Origin: Calditrichota bacterium
GTDB taxonomy: Bacteria; Electryoneota; RPQS01
Reading direction: 5' to 3'
Assembly (NCBI GenBank): GCA_020637445.1
Contig: JACJVZ010000002.1
Coordinates: forward strand, 434,001 to 498,000
Length of the DNA stretch: 64,000 nt
Shown here: piece after piece, positions 1 to 9,259 of the stretch
Position numbering within the stretch: position 1 is the stretch's first letter
How the letters are laid out: each line of letters starts with the position of its first letter
The notes under the pieces: generated by a model
Seen by the model: only the letters and a program-made list of their open reading frames with translations
Told to the model about the DNA's origin: nothing
The model's database searches: none
Position numbers and translations under genes: made by a program

Positions 1-193
1 TGCCCGGAAACGCGCGCTGAATCACGTCGTATTCGTAGCGCTTGAAGGGTTTCCAACCGTGCGAACGCGGCCAGTCTTCGCGAGTTTCGTAGTATTGTCT
101 GAACGGCGCGAGCTGCTCGTCGACGTTGATGGTCGGCTGCTGCGCGAACAGAGATGTTGCTAAGAAGAGTAGTAGTGCGGGAATCAGGTACAT
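1..193 (-). CDS. Secreted protein, N-terminal part (runs off left edge)
   Basis: Sixty-four codons of a gene that continues beyond the left edge. The chosen ATG is followed by a clear signal peptide (MYLIPALLLFLATSLFAQ, cleavage expected after FAQ). The mature start contains a GWKPFKRYEYDV segment. From family knowledge, GWKxFKRWE-like segments occur near the N-terminus of many large secreted propeller or sialidase-like proteins with C-terminal sorting domains in FCB bacteria, so this is probably another secreted protein of that kind. It lies 20 nt downstream of the preceding minus-strand sorting-domain gene and may be co-transcribed. The function cannot be assigned from the visible part. Confidence 0.75.
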   Translation of the reverse strand, partial: MYLIPALLLFLATSLFAQQPTINVDEQLAPFRQYYETREDWPRSHGWKPFKRYEYDVIQRAFPG

Positions 194-213
194 GAGAGAT
201 ATATGCGGTGTGA

Positions 214-1581
214 CTATTTCAAAAGCAAGAGTTTTCCCGAATGAGAAAACTGCCAAGCGTCAAAACGGTAAAAATAGACTCCGCTCGCGAGAGCGGACGC
301 GTCGAACGAAGTCGTATAAGACCCGGCATCACGAAACTCATCGATGACTGTGGCCACTTGACGGCCCGTTGTGTCGTAGATGCGGAGGGAGACGGGCGTT
401 CCGCCGGGTAAGTCGAAGCTGAATGTTGTCGTTGCGTTGAAGGGGTTGGGGTAGACGGAGACAGCGATGTTGTTGGGGAGGGCGGGGGTGGAGTTTGTAG
501 GTGTAGGAGTTGTGCCAAATTTTGTAACAAAGAAATGTGTTCCAACCCATGACGACACCAACATGCCCCCATCATCATCGGCTATTGAGCTATGGCCATC
601 ATCATGCAAGGTTAATGTCCCAAGACTCTCCAAATCCTCACTATAGAACTGGTAGTGCTTGAGCCCGTTGGTTCGATTCACTTGCACGCACAGTACACCA
701 GCCGTAGTTGAAAAGAAGTCTGAACCGATGTACAAAAGTTGGTTGTCATAGAACATTCGTAGATACTCAAACTCACCAGATTCAGAGAATCTAAGAAGAA
801 CGAGTGAATCGTTCAGCATGTTTCTCGCAGTCACAAACAAAGCACCCGACGAGCCATTGCAGACCGCTACAGGGAAAAGACCAGTGGCCACGGTATCCGT
901 TTGAGTCACCGTGAGATTGATATCAACAACATATGTTACCGTGTAGCTATCAGGGGTACAAAGTACAAAGAACAAGTTATCACTGATTTTTTCAATATCT
1001 TTGAACGAAGAATATAGATCGGGAACCACGAGAGAATCCAATAATACTCCGCTATCTGTGTATGAATATACCCCTAGAACGGAGGCAGTTATAAACCCCC
1101 GCGAAGTGGAAAGCAGTATTCCACGACTTAGGTGGTCCCATGGGTCGGGCAGGATTTCAAAAGATCCGATTGAATCACCCTCGAGCGTATAGTGCATCAC
1201 TTCTGATTGTGCGTTGCGTACAACAATAGTTTCGTCAGAAAGTAGCAGTGGATTGGAGGGCATCCCCGGAATGCCGCCGTCCCGTGGGTAGTTCTCGATT
1301 TGTCGTAGCCACACAATTCCAGATGAATCCAGATGGCATATGTACTCGCGGACATTATAGGAGTAGTAGCCATGCCCCATGTACCATCTGTCGTAGTATT
1401 GAACTGAAGCAAAGAAACCTTCCATGTTTATCGGTGTCCTCGCAGGAATCACAACAGAGATGGAGTTGGCTTCAATATGATACTCTTGTCTCCACTGCTC
1501 ATAAATAGGCAACTGCCCCCACGCACCCACAGAGAGCACCAACACCAACCCAACAATAATCCCAAGAATATTCCGTCGCAT
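214..1581 (-). CDS. Secreted protein with C-terminal sorting domain
   Basis: A 455-residue exported protein. The reading frame is open upstream, but the ATG giving MRRNILGIIVGLVLVLSVGA is preferred because a signal peptide starts exactly there. The middle (about residues 30-360) is a repetitive all-beta region without recognised catalytic motifs, probably a propeller-like fold (inference). The last 85 residues form a sorting domain of the type IX/FlgD-like Ig family: a VYPNPFNATTTF motif, then LRIYDTTGRQVATV, then ASGVYFYRF, ending in LLLK. Such domains direct proteins across the outer membrane and are usually cleaved at the surface. Function beyond secretion is unknown. Confidence 0.88.
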   Translation of the reverse strand: MRRNILGIIVGLVLVLSVGAWGQLPIYEQWRQEYHIEANSISVVIPARTPINMEGFFASVQYYDRWYMGHGYYSYNVREYICHLDSSGIVWLRQIENYPRDGGIPGMPSNPLLLSDETIVVRNAQSEVMHYTLEGDSIGSFEILPDPWDHLSRGILLSTSRGFITASVLGVYSYTDSGVLLDSLVVPDLYSSFKDIEKISDNLFFVLCTPDSYTVTYVVDINLTVTQTDTVATGLFPVAVCNGSSGALFVTARNMLNDSLVLLRFSESGEFEYLRMFYDNQLLYIGSDFFSTTAGVLCVQVNRTNGLKHYQFYSEDLESLGTLTLHDDGHSSIADDDGGMLVSSWVGTHFFVTKFGTTPTPTNSTPALPNNIAVSVYPNPFNATTTFSFDLPGGTPVSLRIYDTTGRQVATVIDEFRDAGSYTTSFDASALASGVYFYRFDAWQFSHSGKLLLLK

Positions 1582-1819
1582 GCCCCACCTTGCCTTTCTG
1601 AGTTGTTTTCGGCAAATTCGAGCAGGATAAGTACTTAAAGATACGGATTTCACCTGCGGGGAGCAATGTGCCACTTTTTGTTATGTGCGTAACTCACAGG
1701 CCACATTTCCCCGAAAAACCGGCCTGCAAACCCTATTCCTGTCAATAAAAACAACACCTTAAGCAGCTTTGAAACGCGCAATCCCTGCGGCCACTCCGCA
1801 AGCCGTGCAGAGTCTTACG

Positions 1820-2707
1820 ATGCGACCGATTTTGCTCGACGGTGCCTTAGGGACAGAGCTTGAGCGCCGCGGGGCTGCCTGTTCGTTGCCGCTTTGGACG
1901 GCTGAAACGATTTTGGAGTCGCCCGAGCTCGTCCGCGCGGTGCATCGAGAATATATAGATGCAGGTGCGCATGTCCTGACCGCCGGCACGTTTCGCACGA
2001 CCAGATGGGCGCTGTCGAAAAAAGGCATGGCGGATCGCGCCGAGGAGCTAACTCGAAAAGCCGTTGAGTTGGCGCGGGATGCAACTACCTCCCCTAACCC
2101 CCCCGCTAAAGCGAGGGGGAAAGTTGAAGCACACGCGCCAGCGTCACTGGGTCCAGCGTCCACGCTGGCGCTGGTCGCGGGATCCATTGCGCCTTTGGTA
2201 GATTGCTATCACCCGGAACTTGCGCCGGGAGATCTGGTGCTGAACGCCGAGCATCGCCACAACGCGCAGTCACTCGCCGATGCCGGAGTCGACATCATTC
2301 TCGTCGAGACGCAGAACTCTTTGCGTGAAGCGAAAATCGCGACGCACTTCGCTCGGCAAACGCGCATTCCCGTATGGACGTCGTTCATCGTGAAATCTCC
2401 TACGGAACTTCTGAACGGTGATTCATTACGCGATGCCGCGCGCGACGTCGTCAAGCACGGCGCCGCTGCGGTGTTGATCAATTGCACCTCGCCGCAAATC
2501 GCCGCAAAAGCCGTCATGAATCTGTCGATGCACGTGCACGGTGAAATCAAGATAGGCGTCTATCCCAACGCGCTCGACGAACAAATGACACCCGAAGAAT
2601 TCGCCGAATGGGGGACGAACATTCAAGCCATCGCCGACATCATCGGCGGCTGCTGCGGAATCGGGCCGGAACACATCAGAGCGCTGGCTGAAAGGATACG
2701 ATCATGA
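1820..2707 (+). CDS. Homocysteine S-methyltransferase family protein with repeat-derived insert
   Basis: About 295 residues. The N-terminus MRPILLDGALGTELERRG and the zinc ligands (Cys in LINCTSP and the C-terminal GGCCGIG) identify the Pfam S-methyl_trans family, which moves a methyl group to homocysteine to make methionine. A TTG 51 nt upstream is in frame but has no support; the ATG marks where homology begins. Residues of about 88-119 (DNA 2083-2175) are not family-like: this DNA is a family A GC-rich repeat followed by a family B palindrome, both translated in frame between LARDA and AGSIAPLVD. The insert keeps the frame, so the gene may still work. Its stop overlaps the next ATG (ATGA). 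Confidence 0.9.
   Translation: MRPILLDGALGTELERRGAACSLPLWTAETILESPELVRAVHREYIDAGAHVLTAGTFRTTRWALSKKGMADRAEELTRKAVELARDATTSPNPPAKARGKVEAHAPASLGPASTLALVAGSIAPLVDCYHPELAPGDLVLNAEHRHNAQSLADAGVDIILVETQNSLREAKIATHFARQTRIPVWTSFIVKSPTELLNGDSLRDAARDVVKHGAAAVLINCTSPQIAAKAVMNLSMHVHGEIKIGVYPNALDEQMTPEEFAEWGTNIQAIADIIGGCCGIGPEHIRALAERIRS
2087..2124. repeat. Family A repeat copy inside homocysteine methyltransferase gene
   Basis: CCCCTAACCCCCCC followed by GCTAAAGC and GAGGGGGAAA: a C-run and a G-run that can pair around a short loop. The same design recurs at 17001-17040, 44511-44560, 46456-46492 and 47499-47550, mostly between genes. Here it is translated. Confidence 0.8.
2135..2175. repeat. Family B palindrome inside homocysteine methyltransferase gene
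   Basis: GCGCCAGCGTCACTGGGTCC followed by AGCG, TCC and ACGCTGGCGCTGGT; the ends pair (GCGCCAGCGT with ACGCTGGCGC). A second copy, GCGCCAGCACACTGGGTCC with CGGCGCTGGT, lies at 9625-9660 beside the SWIB gene stop codon. Confidence 0.75.
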
Positions 2708-4413
2708 AAGCGGATCGGACATCTCATTTCGTTCTCATTCTGATTGTCACAGCAATAATCGGCGGGACAGCAAAGGCACAACCGCTGGACGGGAAAATCT
2801 CGATTGTAAAACCCTCGGAATCGGATACGTTGGTTGCGGGGTCATTTGTCACAATTGAAATCCTCTGGACATTGCATGACACGCCGGAAAACAAAAGCCG
2901 CGAGACTGTGGAGCGCTATTGCGAGGCCGCTAACAATGTTGATTCCACCGATCTCGAAATTGTGAGCATCGGGCTGTCAAATCGAAATGAATCTCAGGAA
3001 GTTCTCGGAAGTTCGTGGACTGAAGTTTCTAAGAACAAGAATGGGTACTTGAACTGCCTGTGCGAAAGTTTCAAGGAGACGCACGACAGCAGCCGACCGC
3101 TTTCACAGTCCGGAATCGCTTACAACGTTCATTTCCAACTGCCGGAAGAGTGCGATGAAGACAAGTTGGTACTGAAGATCGAACATTCCGCCGATTGGAC
3201 GACCTCATCTGCTGCGGAGCAAGCATATTGGATTCGCAATCCGCGCACTCGAGAAGATTCTACTTCGGTATTGGTTTCGCAAATCAGCGCCGCAAAGCTC
3301 AATAGCGACAAAAAGAGAATTGTTACCTTGGGCTGGGAAGCCGAAAACCGAGGATGGCTCATTGATAAATCACTGATTTCTTATTCGCCGGGTGAATCTG
3401 CCGAGATCGCCGAGCTTGGACTGCTTCAATTTGATCGAAGATGGCGTCAAGCAGGGTTTATTCGCGAACAGATTGAGAGATGTGGTTTTCCGGGTATAGG
3501 GAACTCCAATCCTTATCCAGAGGACCCGGCCGAACAGCGAGGATACTACTTAATAGAAAGAGCGAAACTGCTGCACCATGCTCTGCTGCCGCAAGAACTG
3601 CCGTGCATGAGACTGGTTCTGGACGACAATTTTGAGATGGTCGAAGACCGCGCCGTCTATCGAACCTATCCGGGGTTTGTGCATCAGGCCGAACTCTGGT
3701 GGCAATTTCGCCCGATGGCCTACGTGTACGAATTCGCTACCGGCTTTGAGGCTTACAGCCCCAAGGGAAATCTCTCTGTCACTGCAGCGACATCCTTTGA
3801 TCTGAATGGAACATATGAAAACTTTGAGGCCACGGATTCAATCTTGCAAGCTGTAGAGTTGCAAGGGTGGCAAAAGAGGGGCATGGAGGACAGCAACCGC
3901 TCATGTTTGATCCGACCCTATGCGTATGTTAGAAATCGGACGTTTTCCGCAGTCGAGGATATGGTTGACCGGTATGTGAGACTTGTTGCCTCATACACTG
4001 ACCCAGACGGATGGTCGGTCAGCGACAGTCTGTTTATTCAGGTTGTTCATCCCGAAACACGAGACGACTATGAGAAGTGGTTCTCGCATGAATTGCATGA
4101 CCTGCGAAATAAAGGAGAGTTTGAGCGCGCAGTTGCGCTTGTAGATTCGCTCGCGAATCAAGATTACTATTTTCCCGACGCAATGGTCTACGGCTGGATG
4201 TCGGCGGAGGCAATCAAGGACCACAAGTCCGCACTGAGATTTATTGATTGTGCGTGGGAGTACAATGGCTATTTTGAAGGCAATGGGTATGTTCCGGTTC
4301 CGTTTTCTTTTCAAGCACACGCAAACTACGAGCTGTATCGCAAGCAAACGGAAAACCTCCTAAACGGAAAGGCGCCAGATCGAAGCACTCGTGACATTCT
4401 GGGGCCCCAATAG
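2704..4413 (+). CDS. Secreted protein of unknown function
   Basis: A 569-residue protein whose ATG overlaps the stop of the methyltransferase gene (ATGA), so the two are translationally coupled. Residues 1-25 are a signal peptide ending at AKAQ. Residues of about 30-190 look like an extracellular beta domain (SIVKPSESDTLVAGSFVTIE, similar to Ig-like domains that open other secreted proteins here). The C-terminal 120 residues are helical and TPR-like (LVDSLANQ, MSAEAIKDHKSALRFI). There is no C-terminal sorting domain and no lipobox. I do not recognise the family; periplasmic or secreted location is inferred from the signal peptide. Confidence 0.8.
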   Translation: MKADRTSHFVLILIVTAIIGGTAKAQPLDGKISIVKPSESDTLVAGSFVTIEILWTLHDTPENKSRETVERYCEAANNVDSTDLEIVSIGLSNRNESQEVLGSSWTEVSKNKNGYLNCLCESFKETHDSSRPLSQSGIAYNVHFQLPEECDEDKLVLKIEHSADWTTSSAAEQAYWIRNPRTREDSTSVLVSQISAAKLNSDKKRIVTLGWEAENRGWLIDKSLISYSPGESAEIAELGLLQFDRRWRQAGFIREQIERCGFPGIGNSNPYPEDPAEQRGYYLIERAKLLHHALLPQELPCMRLVLDDNFEMVEDRAVYRTYPGFVHQAELWWQFRPMAYVYEFATGFEAYSPKGNLSVTAATSFDLNGTYENFEATDSILQAVELQGWQKRGMEDSNRSCLIRPYAYVRNRTFSAVEDMVDRYVRLVASYTDPDGWSVSDSLFIQVVHPETRDDYEKWFSHELHDLRNKGEFERAVALVDSLANQDYYFPDAMVYGWMSAEAIKDHKSALRFIDCAWEYNGYFEGNGYVPVPFSFQAHANYELYRKQTENLLNGKAPDRSTRDILGPQ

Positions 4414-4466
4414 GAACACAATCTAATACAGAAATCTAACGCATCACATAAAAAGAGCACATCATC

Positions 4467-5411
4467 ATGAAAACTATCGCGCTATTTTTGTTGGCGGTGT
4501 CCGTGTTATCTCGGGCATGCCAAGGACCGGAAAGCACGGGACCCAAGAACGCACCCGAAGGTTTCGGAACCGCGCAAAAGAGTGACTTGATCGTCGAACC
4601 GCAACTTTCCGAGATGCAAGTCGAGTGGGGAACCTCAGAGGAATTTCAGGTCAACGTGTCGTGGAAGAGCGGACAGAACTATGCCATTCAGCTTACTCCC
4701 GCGAAAGACACTCCCGAGTGGCTGAACGTCTCCGTCAGCCCCGCGATTCTGAACCCGCCCGGAGTCGCAACCGTGTATGTCGAACCCGAATTAGGTTGGG
4801 CCAAGCGCGGCAAACACAAAATCAAACTGCAAGCCACGGCCTACAACATCAAAGATCCCGTAGAAGTCGAATTGGAAATCGAAGTCGTGCGGCAATCGGG
4901 ACAGTTTGAAGTTTTGCAAACTCTCGAATCATCCATCGAGTGCCGGAATATTTGCGGCAAAGTCACAAACGGCCGCATCGCATTTTATGATCTCTTGAAG
5001 GAAAAAGGTCAGAAATGCGACGAGAAATCGAAACTCCCCGAAGACCAGCGGATCGGCTTGAAGCAATATGCCGTGTCGTCAAAGGGCTACGGATTCGGCA
5101 GAACCTGCGCGATTGCCGGAGTTTGGGAAAACACGGGCACATTGACCTTCGTGAACGTCGGATTCTTCGAGCGCACGATTCCGCGCGGCGATTCGTTTAT
5201 GCAAATTCGCTCGGCGGAACGCGTGTGGCTTTCGCCCGACAATACCCTCGCGATTGCGCAGAGCGGATCGGCCTTCACGCCGTACGACATCATCAGCGGA
5301 CAACAAATCGGTGAAACGTGCCGTTCAACGGGAGATGTGACGGGGATACGTTATGATGCGAATAAGCTCACGGTGTTCTCGGCGAGAGATTGTGAGTGGG
5401 ACGTGAAATAA
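4467..5411 (+). CDS. Putative lipoprotein or secreted protein with Ig-like domain
   Basis: A 314-residue protein starting 53 nt after the previous gene. The N-terminus MKTIALFLLAVSVLSRACQG is a signal peptide; the cysteine at residue 18 could be lipidated, but SRAC is a poor lipobox. Residues of about 50-140 (ending KIKLQATAYNIKDPVEVELE) look like a BACON- or Ig-like beta domain with the WLNVSVSP pattern. The remainder has alternating strand patterns (TLTFVNVGFFE, IRSAERVWLSPDNTLAIAQSG), possibly a partial propeller. No enzyme motif is visible. It is followed by a strong bidirectional hairpin terminator. Confidence 0.75.
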   Translation: MKTIALFLLAVSVLSRACQGPESTGPKNAPEGFGTAQKSDLIVEPQLSEMQVEWGTSEEFQVNVSWKSGQNYAIQLTPAKDTPEWLNVSVSPAILNPPGVATVYVEPELGWAKRGKHKIKLQATAYNIKDPVEVELEIEVVRQSGQFEVLQTLESSIECRNICGKVTNGRIAFYDLLKEKGQKCDEKSKLPEDQRIGLKQYAVSSKGYGFGRTCAIAGVWENTGTLTFVNVGFFERTIPRGDSFMQIRSAERVWLSPDNTLAIAQSGSAFTPYDIISGQQIGETCRSTGDVTGIRYDANKLTVFSARDCEWDVK

Positions 5412-5476
5412 CCAGCGTGCCGCCGGACAGATTGTCGCTGGCGCGGTGCGCTTAGGAAATCAAGTTGAACAAAGAG

Positions 5477-5507
5477 CGGGGCGACCATCTGGCCGCCCCG
5501 TTTTCTT
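5477..5507. terminator. Bidirectional intrinsic terminator
   Basis: CGGGGCG...CGCCCCG stem followed by TTTTCTT, preceded by an A-rich stretch, between the convergent genes ending at 5411 and 5561. Confidence 0.8.
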
Positions 5508-5560
5508 AATACATTCTCGAATGCATCCCCAGCCGGAGGCTGGAAAGTAGTAGATTGAAC

Positions 5561-8500
5561 TTATTTCAGCAGGGTTAGTTTGGTGACCGTCGAAAGCCCC
5601 GTGGAAGTTTCGAGTTTCGCAAAGTAAATTCCGCTGGGAAGATGTCCTGCGTTCCAGTCGAAGGCATAGTCGCCGGCCAGCAGCGGCGCGTCAAGGATTG
5701 ACTCCGTGGCCTGACCGAGAACGTTGTAGATCGTGAGCTTCACGTTCGCATTCTGCGACAAAGTGAAATTCAGCGTCGTGTTCGGATTGAACGGATTGGG
5801 GTATGCAGAAAGGATGAAAGATGAAGGATGAAGGATGTCGGCAACGTTTTCATCCGCAGCCAACGTGACTTCAGTCAAAATCTGCGCATAGATGTTGTTG
5901 AAAATATCGCCGACCGCACCCGCGCCGCAGCAGCGGCCGGGATTGCTCGAACGCAAATCCTTCCAAACCGCCAATGCACTGCCTTCGTTCCACGGAATCA
6001 AAACCGGCGCTTGCTGATACGTCGGCACGTCGCAAATCGGATAGCCTTCCGAAGGCCACTCGAAGCCGCCGATGCTCGCAAAATTTCCGTCGCCGTCAAT
6101 GTGCGTGCCGTAAAGATCAATCTCTGAGTAAATGTCCGTGTTGCGATAGTCTTCCCACATAACCCACGCACCGCCGTTGCCGTCGTGAGTCACCGTCATG
6201 AAACTCTGATCTCCTTCGTGAGTGCAAACCCGGCGGTCAACACCGCTCCACTCCGCGATGCCGTCGGCGTCATAGCGCGCGACGTAACCGTAGGAGTGAA
6301 CGCCGTCCCGGAAATCTTCATACGAGACCAAAAATCCACCCTGACCGTCGGGCGAAATATCGTGGCGAACGGCGGCGGCCTCAGGACCCGAAATTCTGTG
6401 ACCTTGAGTGCCCCACAAATCCTGACCGCTCAGAGTAACTAAAACACCGCGCACGTCGTAGGTCGCAGCGTCGTCGCTTTGCGGCTGTTCGTATGTCAGC
6501 AAAATATTTTCGCCCAAGCGCATGAGCTTCGAATTGCGGTCGCGTCGTCCAACGGCGCCATACTCGCGTCCCGCATCCGACCACCCATCACCAAAAGAAC
6601 CGTCGGCATTGATGTGATAGACAATCGCCTGCGTGTCCTGCCACTGGCCGGTGACTCCCGACAAATAGCAGCCGCCGTGACCGTCGCTTTCGGCATCCGT
6701 CAAAATCAAATCCGCGCCCGGCAGTCCGGGAAATTCGTGGTAGACTTCCGGCCAACTGAGATTGCCTGCGGCATCGATGTGAGCGATGCTGATGCGTGCC
6801 ACGAAACTGTCGTTGAAACGCGAAAAGGCCACGAACGCGCCTCCGCTGCCGTCGGCCACGACGTGCGGTTGACCGAGAAAACCGAGGACGGATCGAATGC
6901 GAACGGGATTTGCCCAAACTTCCGCGCCGCTGTTGTCGATCCGGTGAATGTGCATCACACTATTAAATCCAATCGAATCACCCGCCCAAACGAGAAACGC
7001 TCCGCCGTTTCCGTCGGCCGCAATTTCAGGCGGAAGATGAATCAAGAAACTGTGATCGCTATTTAGCTTTCGGCCGTTCGGTTCCAAATACGTTTCACCG
7101 TTGCCGTCGACGATCTGAAAGTACACATCACGGTTCAGCGACGCGCGGTTGTCCGTCCAAATTACGCCGAATTTCCAGTTGTCAAGTTTAGCTGTTTCCT
7201 GATCGTAGCTGTCGTAGGTCCATCCACCGCTGACAAATTCGGCGGCGCCAGCGAGCTGTCCGCTGTCGTTTAGTTCCGCGACAAACAGACTTTCCGGCTG
7301 GGCAATGGCGCGTCCCGACACAACCACGAGTCGCGCGGCACCCGTGGGAGGCTGTTCGATTTCAGCGCGCAGCTTCTTGTCCAAACGAGTCCAGACGAGG
7401 TTGCCGTCGTTGCCCCACAGTTTCGTTCCTGTGCTGGAAATTTTCTGCGTGCGAAGGTTGTTGTTGTAGGATTCGTCAAACTCGGCCCACGTGACGATCA
7501 AATCGGTACCGTCCCAAGCCCAATCCAGGGGCGACGTGCGCAATGCGGCGATCCCGAGATCTACGGGACCCCACGTGAGTTCACCGGTACGGCTATAGTG
7601 ATAGAGCAGCACGGAGGATTCTTCAGGATCAAATTCAAAATCGGCGACCGCTACGATCACTCCGCCGTCCGGAGCCGCGGTTAGATTGGCGATTGTTTGT
7701 GCGTCCGGACCGGAAGCGATCAGTATGCCGTCCGCTGTCCAGCCGGAAAGCGGCGCGCGCGTCGTGTCGAGCAAAACAACTCTCGCGTCGCCGTATTGCT
7801 GGCCTGCGCCGCGGGCGGTCCACGCCACCGCGAGGCCGTTTTCAATGGCGACCATCTTGTGCGTGCCGAAATCGGAATATTCCGCAACCGAATTTTCGTC
7901 GGCGAAGCCCAGTTGTCCGCTCTCAGAAATTTTCTGGATAACCAAATCACTCTCGGCGCTGGGTTCGGTGCAAAGCGCGTAGGCGCTGTTGCCGACACAG
8001 ACGATATCCACGGGCTGGTTGTTGTAATCCGCGCTGAACAGAAGCTGAATTCCGTCGATGGGACCGATGCGCTCGCCTGAGGGTGAGAGGACTTGTCCGT
8101 AGACGTTCAGCCGTGTGTCCGCACCTTCGGTCAAGCGGTCGTCGTTAAAGATGACGTAGGCATAGCCGCTCTCGTCGATGGCGAGCTTGGCGTCGAATTG
8201 ATCGCGGAAGGTCTGCACAACCGAAACGCCTTCCGACGGGGACCACATGGCATTGCCGTTGTGATCGTAGCGCTGCGCTTTCAGATCGCGAAATCGTCCG
8301 ACCGAATAATCTTCCCACACCGCGAGAATGCTGCCGTCCGCATAGGCTGCAACGATTGGCGCGCGCTGTTCGCTGATATCGCCCGCGACCAGCCTGCCGT
8401 TTTGTCCCCAGATGTGTTCGCCGTCGGGAGCGATGCGTGTGCCCCAGACATCGCGTGTGCCGTCGCGGAGGCAATCGTAGTAAAACAACGCCACGTCGTT

Positions 8501-8641
8501 TCCGGCACAAACAGCCGCACCGTTCCAGCCGAGGTGAGCACCTTGGCGAATCGGCAGGCCGTCATCCTGCCACTGGAACTGCGCAAGTGCCAGCACGGGG
8601 ATGAGCGCGAGGAGATAAACTAAGCGAGTGCGATGGTGCAT
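5561..8641 (-). CDS. Large secreted repeat protein with C-terminal sorting domain
   Basis: A 1026-residue exported protein. The ATG is preceded by AAGGAAAG (a good ribosome binding site), and the signal peptide ends at LALA before QFQWQ. Residues of about 25-900 are many degenerate repeats of the form (D)GxxxWG...V.DG.GGA.VVWxD, typical of propeller proteins in which each blade carries a WxDxR-type strand (VWEDYSVGR, WTDNRASLN, SYEDFRDGV, MWEDYRNTD). The last 80 residues are the sorting domain: SAYPNPFNPNTTLNF, VLGQATESI, LPSGIYFAKL. Immediately before it the linker reads ILHPSSFIL, encoded by a tandem heptamer array (5811-5837). Probably a surface-exposed or released protein; substrate unknown. 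Confidence 0.9.
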   Translation of the reverse strand: MHHRTRLVYLLALIPVLALAQFQWQDDGLPIRQGAHLGWNGAAVCAGNDVALFYYDCLRDGTRDVWGTRIAPDGEHIWGQNGRLVAGDISEQRAPIVAAYADGSILAVWEDYSVGRFRDLKAQRYDHNGNAMWSPSEGVSVVQTFRDQFDAKLAIDESGYAYVIFNDDRLTEGADTRLNVYGQVLSPSGERIGPIDGIQLLFSADYNNQPVDIVCVGNSAYALCTEPSAESDLVIQKISESGQLGFADENSVAEYSDFGTHKMVAIENGLAVAWTARGAGQQYGDARVVLLDTTRAPLSGWTADGILIASGPDAQTIANLTAAPDGGVIVAVADFEFDPEESSVLLYHYSRTGELTWGPVDLGIAALRTSPLDWAWDGTDLIVTWAEFDESYNNNLRTQKISSTGTKLWGNDGNLVWTRLDKKLRAEIEQPPTGAARLVVVSGRAIAQPESLFVAELNDSGQLAGAAEFVSGGWTYDSYDQETAKLDNWKFGVIWTDNRASLNRDVYFQIVDGNGETYLEPNGRKLNSDHSFLIHLPPEIAADGNGGAFLVWAGDSIGFNSVMHIHRIDNSGAEVWANPVRIRSVLGFLGQPHVVADGSGGAFVAFSRFNDSFVARISIAHIDAAGNLSWPEVYHEFPGLPGADLILTDAESDGHGGCYLSGVTGQWQDTQAIVYHINADGSFGDGWSDAGREYGAVGRRDRNSKLMRLGENILLTYEQPQSDDAATYDVRGVLVTLSGQDLWGTQGHRISGPEAAAVRHDISPDGQGGFLVSYEDFRDGVHSYGYVARYDADGIAEWSGVDRRVCTHEGDQSFMTVTHDGNGGAWVMWEDYRNTDIYSEIDLYGTHIDGDGNFASIGGFEWPSEGYPICDVPTYQQAPVLIPWNEGSALAVWKDLRSSNPGRCCGAGAVGDIFNNIYAQILTEVTLAADENVADILHPSSFILSAYPNPFNPNTTLNFTLSQNANVKLTIYNVLGQATESILDAPLLAGDYAFDWNAGHLPSGIYFAKLETSTGLSTVTKLTLLK
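5811..5837. repeat. Heptamer array inside sorting-domain linker
   Basis: Four tandem units of AGGATGA (one variant, AAGATGA) on the + strand, translated on the minus strand as HPSSFIL just before the YPNPFN domain. The same unit is found at 44806-44833 in the same protein position and at 47247-47278. Confidence 0.85.
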
Positions 8642-8974
8642 GATCTTTCCTTATTCGTCACAATTGCGGCGCGAACCGATAGCTTACAATTTAACGAATA
8701 TTTTGGAACTACCGTTCCGGGAAAGCACGAAAAATGAAGTATGAAATATGAAGAAGAACTTACAAATGTAAAAGGAATAGCAATTTGAATTGACTGTCCC
8801 TTTTGTGGTACGGTTGGGGGCCTCTTTTGACATTCTCCCTACTTCAGCCATCCCGAAAGTACCTACTTATAGCTGGCAACGGTTCAAAGCGCATCCCGGC
8901 GCTGGTCTACTCCCCACTCATGGTGCCTTCTTGACCGTATTTAGGAAATGACCTTTGCGTTCGACCTTGCACCA
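8642..8974. other. Intergenic region, no gene seen
   Basis: 333 bp between the divergently placed 5' end of the large secreted protein and the 3' end of a small minus-strand gene. It holds a three-unit ATGAAGT/ATGAAAT/ATGAAGA heptamer array at 8734-8754. The part 8640-8710 is A/T rich and should contain the promoter of the minus-strand secreted-protein gene, but I cannot fix its boxes. No RNA gene recognised. Confidence 0.5.
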
Positions 8975-9259
8975 CTACCGATACCGTTTCAGAATTAAGG
9001 CTTTTGCCGATTCAACTCTACGAGCGTTGATCAACCTAAGTTTCAGTCGACCCTCGTGATCAGATTCGGACTCGGCTAAGAGATGGTGTGCTGTGGTGTA
9101 ATGAAGATCCGTAAAAACGATTGTGGAGTTTGATGCCTTTCCCTCCAGTTTGCAGAATCTGGTTCCATTGGCTCGCCAATAGCTGATTCTACTCTTCAAC
9201 TCTTTTGCATTGATACCCGGCAATGCACGTAGGAACGAGTCAAGCTCTTCGCGATACAT
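8975..9259 (-). CDS. Small hypothetical protein
   Basis: 94 residues, mostly charged and helical, with no signal peptide, membrane segment or known motif. The start is supported by GGAG placed 9 nt before the ATG. The middle (TRFCKLEGKASNSTIVF, then HYTTAHHLLAESE) has two alternating strands and a His-rich helix. It stands alone between repeat-rich intergenic stretches and is slightly less GC-rich than its neighbours. I do not recognise it. It could be a recently acquired small gene or a spurious frame; the ribosome binding site favours a real gene. Confidence 0.5.
   Translation of the reverse strand: MYREELDSFLRALPGINAKELKSRISYWRANGTRFCKLEGKASNSTIVFTDLHYTTAHHLLAESESDHEGRLKLRLINARRVESAKALILKRYR

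Noticed and set aside
4467..4530. Confident lipobox in the secreted protein at 4467
   Set aside because: LSRAC departs from the consensus (Arg at -2), so lipidation is left open.
5412..5450. Third family B copy (ACCAGCGTGCC ... CGCTGGCGC)
   Set aside because: Only the outer 6-7 bases match; too weak to call.
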